Origin: Marasmius tenuissimus
Lineage: Eukaryota; Basidiomycota; Agaricomycetes; Agaricales; Marasmiaceae
Length of the DNA stretch: 64,000 bases
Assembly (NCBI GenBank): GCA_029532415.1
Contig: JAQOTA010000054.1
Location: forward strand, 3,782,001-3,846,000
Reading direction: 5' to 3'
Part shown: positions 56,790 through 64,000 of the stretch, in pieces
Layout of the letters: every line of letters begins with the position of its first letter
Numbering within the stretch: the first letter of the stretch is position 1
The notes under the pieces: generated by a model
The model's input: the letters and a program-made list of their open reading frames with translations, nothing else
The model's database searches: none
What the model was told of the DNA's origin: nothing
Translations under genes and position numbers: made by a program

Positions 56790-56908
56790 ATGCTCAACCC
56801 CGCTTCTGCCGTGGAGACCTTTGTGCTACGCGACTACCGACCCGACGGAGAAGCCGACGGAATCAATGCCAATGGTGCGCATTCGAATCTCATTCCGACG
56901 GCCCTCGT
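56790..56908 (+). CDS. Possible first exon or fragment of an unknown gene
   Basis: An ATG is followed by about 40 codons (MLNPASAVETFVLRDYRP...), acidic then neutral, ending at a donor-like GTAAGAAG near 56909. No second exon was found before UPO-8. It could be a truncated neighbour cut by the UPO insertion. No family recognised. Confidence 0.25.
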
Positions 56909-57191
56909 AAGAAGCTATAATTCATTTTGTTATTCCTTGTACCCCACACGAGGTATAGGCGGTCAGCCGTGCACTCAATTGAGTATTCTGATGAAAATAC
57001 GTGAGTTTCTTATTCCACGATCGTCAATTCGTCACTGGCTAATACTTACCTATCTGCTGTCTGACTACCGCAGTATTCGGCTACAACCCTCCCTCACCAG
57101 CGCTCGGAGAATGGATGGATACAACTACAGCTTCATTCTCGGCCTGATCGCAGAGTAATGAGAAGCCTCCGATTGGACGGTCCCTCGAAGA

Positions 57192-57198
57192 TATAAAA
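57192..57198 (+). promoter_or_regulatory. TATA box of UPO-8
   Basis: TATAAAA within GATATAAAAGCAAGAC, 81-87 bases before the ATG; the GCAAGAC that follows matches the sequence after the TATTTAA elements of UPO-3/4/5. Confidence 0.55.
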
Positions 57199-57278
57199 GC
57201 AAGACGTATTAGAAGCCAGAAATCTATCCACAAGAACAACTTCTAACTGCCTAACAAGCAAGCCACACCTTCAGCATC

Positions 57279-58312
57279 ATGAACCTCAGCAAGCTCGTTG
57301 TTTCCCTCGTCACCCTGGCCATTGGCGTCGCTCGGGCCCAAGACGGAGACTTTGACTTCTCTGCTTATCCATGGCAGGCCCCGGGGCCTAACGACCTGCG
57401 TAGTCCCTGCCCAGGTCTCAATACGTGCGTCCTTCATACCATATACCATACCAGAGGAGCTAACGCCTTCGTAGACTCGCCAACCACGGACTCCTGCCGA
57501 GAGACGGGCGCAACATCTCGGTCCCTATGATTATTGAGGCTGGATTCAGTGAGTTGGTTAACGGACCCTCCTCCCATCGCCTTCGGCCTCTGACCTGCGT
57601 TACCTCCATCTCACAGAGGCCTACAACATGGAATCCGACATCCCGATTCTAGCTGGTAAAATTGGTCTCCTCACCTCCCGCGAGGCACAGACCATGTCGC
57701 TCCACGACATTGCCTTGTACGTATCTCTTCCAGCCGAGAACTAAAAGTAGAAAATCCTCACCAATCATATTCTATTCATAGGCACGGCAACATCGAACAC
57801 GACGCCTCCCTCTCCCGTGAGGACTTTGCCCTTGGCGACCACATCAGTTTCAACGAAAAAATCTTCTCGACTCTCCTCAACTCCAACCCTGGCTCCGACG
57901 TCTACAACACGACTTCTGCGGGCCAAGTTATGAAGGCTCGACTTGATGACTCAATCAGCAGGAACCCGAACGTGACGAACACGAACTTCCAGATCACAGC
58001 TCGTGCGGGAGAAAGTGGATTTTACCTGAGCGTTATGGGAGATCCCATCAAGGGTGAAGCCCGTAAGGAGTGAGTGCTACGTCCCTTCGTCCTTCGACCC
58101 CGGACTGACCCTTTTCTTTCATCGCCAGGTTCGTCCAGGTCTTTTTCCGCGAAGAGCGGCTTCCGATCGAGGAAGGATGGAAGAGGCCTACAACTCCTAT
58201 TAACCTGGACACTGTGGGAGCACTCGCTGATACGATCGCAAAGGTATCCGAGTGGAAGCCAACCGGGGACAACTGTCCCAGAATTGTCCTCGCCCCCCCG
58301 CAGTTGGATTAG
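57279..58312 (+). CDS. Unspecific peroxygenase, short type (UPO-8)
   Basis: Exons 57279-57424, 57475-57548, 57617-57716, 57782-58069 and 58129-58312 give 263 aa. Signal peptide (about 1-20), PCP at 43-45, EHD at 112-114, Glu about 184 (RAGESGFYL), FREERLPIEEGWKRP in the last exon. All catalytic positions kept. It follows the intact RPC40 in the same direction; each minus-strand unit UPO-2 to UPO-5 shows the same order RPC40 (broken) then UPO, so this locus looks like the unit type from which the array grew. Confidence 0.93.
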
Positions 58313-58899
58313 AACCTAGTGTTGGCGCGCTGCACGCGTGCTTGTAGTACAGCAACCCCTTGAGGCTTGTATTCTTCTTGAGCTTCGTAACGTATTTAAT
58401 AGACTGTGTTGGTTTATAACCATACAGAGCAACGATCAAACTGGGATAAGAAAAGTGGACTCGATAATAAGCCGGTCAAGCCTTACCGTCCTATACATAC
58501 GAGCTATGGATACTCTCTGAACTCCTGAGAACTCGGGCATCAAAGGACGCTATGGGAGAAATCGTCAGACCATCTCCGAGTCGAGCTTTTGTCCTTGAAC
58601 AAGCCTCCTCTTCGCAGTATCCCCCGCCCGAAATGCATCCATTTCTAGAGATCGTTACTTTGACTTGACTCGCACCGTACTGACGATGGGATTTTCCGAA
58701 GCTGTGAGGGAGGACGATTCGACAAAAGATCTCAATCCCATAACATTCAAAATAAAGCTAAATTGTCTAAGACTCAAGTCCTGTATGACAGCTCTCTACT
58801 CCGGCGGGTTCAGTGTGAGAGAGCCAAGGCGTCCAAGCACAGTCCTCCTTGCTCCCAATGCTTACTCACTGAGCTCTTTCCACCAGTGAGTTCTATCGT
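58313..58899. other. Spacer between convergent UPO-8 and UPO-9
   Basis: No gene. About 58660-58690 has an ATG-rich plus-strand frame without support. Confidence 0.4.
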
Positions 58900-59987
58900 C
58901 TATGCCTTGGGCTCAGTGTCCGGGTTCGGAGTGAGAGTGACTGCCGGGCAATCCTGTCCTGTTACCCCCGGATAGTCAGAGGCCTCTTGAATTTTCGCGG
59001 CAAGTTCAAACGCCCTCGCTGCTGTGATCGGGGTTTCGGTTCTTTTCCACCCTTCCTCGATCGGAAGACGTTCTTCGCGGAAGAAAATATGAACGAACCT
59101 ACAGTACGAGGGAACATAGGAGAAAAGGTCAGTTCAGAATCTGAGGGTTCGGTTCGGTGGCGGGACTCACTCTTTAGGTGCTTCACCCTTGACAACGTCG
59201 CCCAAAAGGCCCAAATAAAACGCGCTCTCCGTAGACCGAGCAAAGAACTGCAAGTTCGTGTTGGTCACATTTGGATTCCTCGCAAGGGAGTCGGCAAGTC
59301 GTGCGTGCTGCACGTAGCCTGCGGAGGTCGCGTTGTAGACGTCGGAGCCAGGGTTGGACTCGAGCATGACGGAGTTGAAGAGAGTTTCATTGAAATGGAC
59401 GTGGTCCCCGAGAGCAAAGTCGTGGCGGGAGATGGAAGCATCATGCTCGATGTTGCCGTGCCTGTAGACGGCCGAGAGGATGCAGGGCTTAGTTCGGGTT
59501 TAGGAGGTCTGGGTGGTGAACGAGGGGACACGTACAATTGGATGTCCTCGAGCGACATGACATCGGGCTCCCACGAGCTCATGAGGCCCACTTTGGAGGC
59601 CCTGATCAAGATGTCCGACCGAATGTTGTAGCCCTCTGCGAAAAACATCAAGTCAAAGATCGAACACAATTGGAATGGGCGGTCACTCGAGGCGAACTCA
59701 CTGAGTCCAGCGTCTACAATCATAGCAACAGTGATGTTACGACCGTGCCTCGGCAAAAGTCCATGATTGGCCAACCTAAAGCCACAAATTTAGCAGTGTA
59801 GGCTGTTTGGCGCGTCAAGCAGTAGGACGACATACGTGTTAAGGCCTGGGCAGGGGCTACGTAGGTCGTTGGGCCCTGGAGCTTGCCATGGGTAGTCAGC
59901 GAAGTCGATGATTATATCTTCCTGAGTCTGAGCCTGAGCGACGCCAATGGCGAGAGCGACGAGCGAAATGACGAGCTTGAAGTTCAT
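58900..59987 (-). CDS. Unspecific peroxygenase, short type (UPO-9), divergent
   Basis: Five exons, ATG 59985-59987, TAG 58900-58902. Signal peptide MNFKLVISLVALAIGVAQA; PCP at 45-47, EHD at 114-116 (HGNIEHDASISRHD), Glu about 187 in RSTESAFYL. One residue is added before NPGSDVYN (LESNPG). The C-terminus is longer and different (DYPGVTGQDCPAVTL, then PNPDTEPKA), lacking the DWEPTGDNC text of the others. Catalytic set complete. It is on the opposite strand to its neighbours UPO-8 and UPO-10. Confidence 0.9.
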
Positions 59988-60614
59988 TATGCTAATGATG
60001 ATTTGCTTGGTAGGCAGTTAGAGGTAGAAGCGAGTGATGGTGAGTCTTTGTTTTCTGGAATACTGTCCTTCAACCTGTCTTCCTTTTATACGCCAGATGG
60101 GTCCAATTGGATCTCTCGGAATTCCAAAACCAGGACAGGACATTGAATTATCCTGCCTGCATCCGCAGAGCTCCGTGCTGCGGTAGCCACAAGGGCTCGT
60201 AAGAACCCAATGTCAGGGCAGTCATCAGAGGAGCCAGCCTAACTACTCACGTAATTTAAATTTCAATCGAGCGTGTTATACACGAGAAAAGAAGAAGAGA
60301 AGCAGCATAGGATAGATCGTGCAGTGTTGGAAAGTGTCGTCACGGAGGCCGTTGAATGGTTGCTTACGGTGGCGCAAACCCTCAGCACCTGCGCCGGGCC
60401 CCGGTCGGTCATGCAGAAAGGGCGTCCGAGCCAATCAGGAGCTGAAAATTAGTCACACGGGGTTTGGGTCCGAGACTCCGAGTTCTAATTTCGTGGAAAA
60501 TCAATTCTTGGCTTGGCAAAATCAAGTTTCAACGTATACTTGAGTAAGTAACAGCTTAGGCCACATTACACCGAAATCCACCAGTACTGATTCCAAGCTC
60601 AAGCCTAATTGTGC
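59988..60614. other. Upstream region of UPO-9
   Basis: Contains the UPO-9 promoter (TATAAAAG on the minus strand near 60086-60093). Nothing else recognised. Confidence 0.4.
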
Positions 60615-60998
60615 TTATATGAGGGTTATAGAGTAGCTGAGTCGATGACGTTTCGAAAATGCTGTCAGAGGCATCCGGGGGCATTCGCACTTTAATGGAA
60701 CAAAGTGATGCAGGTTCGAGGGGTGAAGAAGGGCTCGGTTGGAAGAAGACAAACTTGGCTTGAGGCCTTTGAGAAGGTCGTTAAGTATAAGGTTCTCAGG
60801 TTGAGGTTGCGTTGGACTCGGAGCGTCGAGGTTTAAGGATACAACGGGGACTTGTTGAGGCTGAGACGAAGTGTCCAAGTCTTCAAGAGCCTGAACCTCC
60901 GGAAGGAAGGGTCGCGGGCGCCGGGACACCAGTGGCGCGCAATCAATCGGTGATTTGCGAACGGCTGACAAAATCACTGTTGGATTCAAGAAATCCAC
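60615..60998 (-). CDS. Hypothetical Pro/Gln-rich open frame
   Basis: Unspliced 127-codon frame, Met at 60998. Pro, Ser and Gln-rich in the middle (DTSSQPQQVP, SPTQPQPENL), Cys/Arg-containing at the end. No domain was recognised, no introns and no paralogue in the window. It may be chance or a gene fragment. Confidence 0.2.
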   Translation of the reverse strand: MDFLNPTVILSAVRKSPIDCAPLVSRRPRPFLPEVQALEDLDTSSQPQQVPVVSLNLDAPSPTQPQPENLILNDLLKGLKPSLSSSNRALLHPSNLHHFVPLKCECPRMPLTAFSKRHRLSYSITLI

Positions 60999-61752
60999 AG
61001 GGATACCTCGGGATAGGTTTATGACCTGACGGCGGAAGTCAGTGATTTTTCGTGGAATGTGAAGAGTGAAAAAAAAACGAATGTAGACATCCTAAATTCT
61101 GTTGATTCTTGAAGCAGTCGCAGATATGGTCTGGATATGATGGTCGGAGTAAAAATTGCTTCCGAGGGCAAGGTTCAGTATCTTTCGACTCAACGGCACG
61201 TCAAAGACGGAAACGTCGGCTGGGGTAGCCTATAAGCCTGGCATTAGCATCCAAAGCGTGTATAGTCCTACCAGAATGGTGTTCTTTGACTCTTATAGAG
61301 TTCATAGTCCCATCTTGCGCCCACATCCGTATTCGGATGCAATATCCGTTTGACAACGGATTTACAATTCAATCAAGGACCCGACTGCACTGCTATTCAA
61401 ACCGTGACAGTCGCGCCCACTCTGATTCGTGGACCCGTTTTTCAATTGGATCGCCCGAAGGGTATGTTCAAATTCCGAGTCGGACCTCCCAAGTAGCTCA
61501 GGCGCTCAAGAGTCCTGAGCGGGGCGGACTCACAGCCTCTCGAGAACCTTTTGGAACAACAAGTTGTCGGTTGCCACCGTACTTCGCTCAGATAGCTGTG
61601 GAAGTCGACCCCGTCCAAGATCGCAGAATCTGTAAGGGGTCTTAGTCAAGTATATTGAGGATCGTCACCTCAGCCTGAGCGCGACGGGCTACGGCGACGA
61701 GCTCAGCTAATGTTCACTTGTTCGTCTTCAATGCCGTCCTCTGTCTCTGGAG
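60999..61752. other. Upstream region of UPO-10, shared inverted with UPO-1
   Basis: About 61410-61752 resembles the reverse complement of about 24890-25210. No gene recognised. Confidence 0.55.
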
Positions 61753-61760
61753 TATATAAG
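61753..61760 (+). promoter_or_regulatory. TATA box of UPO-10
   Basis: TATATAAG, 48-55 bases before the ATG at 61808; a similar element precedes UPO-1. Confidence 0.55.
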
Positions 61761-61807
61761 CAGGAGCGACTCACTTGGGTTCCTCACTCACACTTTCTAC
61801 AAGCAAT

Positions 61808-62821
61808 ATGAAGTTCAAGCTCTCTTCCTCTCTCGTCGCTTTTGCCATGGTCGCCTCGGCCATGGCTCAGAGTGATATGGACTTCTCCTCTTACCCTTAC
61901 ATGGCCCCCGGTCCCAGCGACCTTCGCAGTCCTTGTCCTGGTCTGAACGCGTTCGTTTCTTGCTGTCTCTTCATTTCCGCTTGTGTCTGACTCGGGACTG
62001 TAGAATGGCAAATCACGGTTTCTTGCCGAGGGATGGACGGAACATCTCGATTCCCATGATTTTGAACGCCGCCGATAGTGAGTCTCGATCTACTTTCTTG
62101 GAGCTCACCTTCCGACCCTTTCCTTTTCTTTCAGAGGCATTCAACTTTGAGCGGGATATCCTAGTCGTAGCTGGGAAACTCGGCTTGCTCACGTCGCCCG
62201 ACTCAGAGGACACTATGTCCCTCGAGGATCTGAAGTTGTGAATGATGATTTTACTATACGCCAAAGTACCTTACTCACTGATTTGTCCTATCTCACAGAC
62301 ACGGCGTTATCGAACAGGACGCCTCTTTCTCCCGAGAGGACGTTGCAATCGGAGACAGTCTCCATTTCAATGAGACGATCTTTAGCACATTAGCTAACTC
62401 CAACCCCGGCTCCGATGTTTATAACACAACGTCCGCGGGCCAGGTCGCGAGAATTCGACTTGACGACTCCCTTGCGAGGAACCCCAATGTGACAAACACG
62501 GTCCTACAGGCCCAAGGTCGGGCTGGCACAAGCGCGTTATACCTTGTTACCATGGGGGGCGTCACCGGCGTCGCTCCTAAAGAGTAGGTCGCATTTAGTA
62601 CTTGTTCGAAGCCTTCATGGCTGACATTCTCAACCATAAGGTTCGTTCAGATACTTTTCCGGGAAGAGCGTCTCCCGATTGAAGAGGGTTGGAAGAAATC
62701 CGCCGTTCCCATCAGTGGAGCCACGATAGGTGAACTCACTGCCGCGGTCTTCAAAGCCTCCGACTGGGAACCAACTGGAGATCAGTGTGCCACCATTGTA
62801 GTCCCGGGTTTGAACGGCTAA
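61808..62821 (+). CDS. Peroxygenase-family protein with altered active site (UPO-10)
   Basis: Exons 61808-61950, 62004-62077, 62135-62237, 62299-62583 and 62641-62821 give 261 aa in one open frame. Signal peptide MKFKLSSSLVAFAMVASAMA. The heme-thiolate PCP is at 42-44. The next motif reads EQD (residues 112-114, HGVIEQDAS) instead of EHD, and Thr stands at about 184 (RAGTSALYL) where all active-type paralogues here have Glu. One codon is added in exon 3 (SPDSEDTM) and one lost in exon 4. The heme site seems kept while the acid-base pair of short UPOs is gone. The closest relative is the pseudogene UPO-1, which also has Thr. Activity may be lost, or use another mechanism. The ATG at 61808 was preferred to an upstream in-frame Met because it starts a typical signal peptide. 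Confidence 0.88.
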
Positions 62822-64000
62822 ATCCTCTTGCTTCGTATAGTGGACGGTCTTCCGTAGTAAGTGCTGGGTGATTTAGATCAAATAGACAGCGCTGTAGTAG
62901 ATGTAGTATGTAGTTGAGATGGTGAGATTTGATGTTGAGAGTCAGTACGCAGCAGTCTTGAAGGTCGAGACGTTTTGAGTGTCTCGTAGAAAGATGGTTG
63001 TTCGAATTCGCGAAGTTGAAGGTCCTTGAAGCATGTGAGTTTGGAGGAGACACTTTTTCTGGCCAGTCAGGTGATGTCAGATTCAATGAACGCGTTACGC
63101 GTGATGCCACGAGTGACGAGGCACGTGAAATCGGTCACATCGTCGTCAACAGCTGTGACTCTGAGTCTTGAACGTTCGAACCGCGACCACCACCACATTC
63201 CTTGATCCGTCCTAGTATTTCTACTACCTACAGTAGGCTATATGAATTCTCAAAGCTCGGAAATCTTTCACATTCCTTATTTGAGCAGCAGTGACCATCT
63301 GTTCCGCGTGTGGCCTCTCAGAGCTGAGCTTGATCGGAAGGGCCACTGGAGATAAGCAGAGATAAGCTTGGGTAAGAAGGAACTCTCTTTGCTCTCATGG
63401 ATGTTCTCTCAAAGTGATATCGTGCTTGGGGCCTGACGAGGTGCGTTGAAGAGATCATATGGCTCGATTTGATCCGGATCTGTACTAGGTGTTACCCACT
63501 GGACACCCACAGTGTACGCCGTGCACTGTAATCCACTCTGAGTCCATTCTATCGAGCTGACGCTGGGAAGTCGTTAGGATTCTAATTCCCTTCATATACT
63601 GATTGGTGTGTTTGGGCCGTAGCCTTTCTCTTCGGACGTTCTCGGCGAGAAGATTTCCAGTGAAGGTGAACGCGATTTGGCTGCCAATAGATATAGCATT
63701 CACGGACACGCGGATTGGAAAGCAAGACCTTGGTCGAGGACGAATGAACACGGAACCACTCACAGAGATGAAGAGTCTCGTGGGAGATTGGATCATAGAC
63801 GGACAAAGGCTGTTCTCGAGCCGCAATACCATGGATCGCTTTCTAGGAGACGGAGGAGGTTTATCCAAGCTGATGTGGAGCGACACTCCTTCGCTTCAAA
63901 CGTTTCAGGGAGACGCAAAACAGCCCCCCCCCCTCAGGACGTGAAGAGGGGGCATACCGAAGTTCGATGTGAATGTCCATGGATCGATAATGATTTTCAT
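62822..64000. other. Right end of the window, nothing firmly recognised
   Basis: Overlapping open frames on both strands within 63485-63944 may belong to a gene continuing beyond the edge, but neither strand gives a family match or a convincing splice chain. A run of nine C lies near 63924. Confidence 0.3.

Noticed and set aside
35072..62821. CRISPR-like or satellite reading of the regular 3.2-3.4 kb periodicity
   Set aside because: The period is explained by RPC40-UPO gene units; there are no short identical repeats with unique spacers.
63485..63944. Gene at the right edge
   Set aside because: Both strands are open in several frames and neither has splice or domain support; it may be the edge of a gene outside the window.

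Overview
This is a stretch of a filamentous basidiomycete genome, most likely a wood- or litter-decaying Agaricomycete. The evidence is intron-dense genes with many 37-80 nt GT-AG introns, multi-exon cytochrome P450s, secreted heme-thiolate peroxygenases (UPOs), and a mosaic of tandem and inverted gene duplications. No bacterial, organellar or viral signal was recognised. All exon structures below were worked out by hand from splice sites, reading frame and comparison between paralogues.

Left part (1-32.8 kb). Two tandem P450 genes (the first cut by the window edge) are each followed by an FMN-binding PAI2-type gene; the first copy of that gene is reduced to fragments. Next comes a large inverted duplication. 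Its left arm (about 5.8-11.2 kb) holds a GH20 beta-hexosaminidase, a small single-membrane-helix protein (family S) and, divergently, a small basic protein (family MPA). Its right arm (about 26.7-32.8 kb) repeats all three in mirror order, but the GH20 copy there is frameshifted. Both arms carry the same CpG-depleted element between S and MPA. Inside the arms lie a second MPA gene on a tandemly repeated segment, a small unknown gene, a 19-exon WD40 protein resembling WDR7/rabconnectin-3 beta, an O-fucosyltransferase-like type II membrane protein, and a UPO pseudogene.

Right part (33-63 kb). A carotenoid cleavage oxygenase is followed by a UPO array. Ten full-length UPO loci and one fragment are present in the window. 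Seven are intact and keep the short-UPO residues (PCP, EHD, catalytic Glu). One is full length but has lost the motif His and the catalytic Glu. Two carry stop codons. Four array units on the minus strand carry decayed copies of the RNA polymerase I/III subunit gene RPC40, whose intact copy sits at 55.2-56.5 kb next to a plus-strand UPO. The array therefore seems to have grown by copying an RPC40-UPO segment, keeping the UPO and losing RPC40. A ThDP-dependent decarboxylase/acetolactate-synthase-like gene lies within the region.

Working together: secreted peroxygenases, microsomal P450s, the carotenoid oxygenase and the ThDP enzyme could all act on aromatic, terpenoid or alkyl substrates, but the sequence does not prove a joint pathway. 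The least explained items are the two small-protein families (MPA and S), conserved in frame across copies and arranged as a divergent pair, and the UPO paralogue without its acid-base residues.
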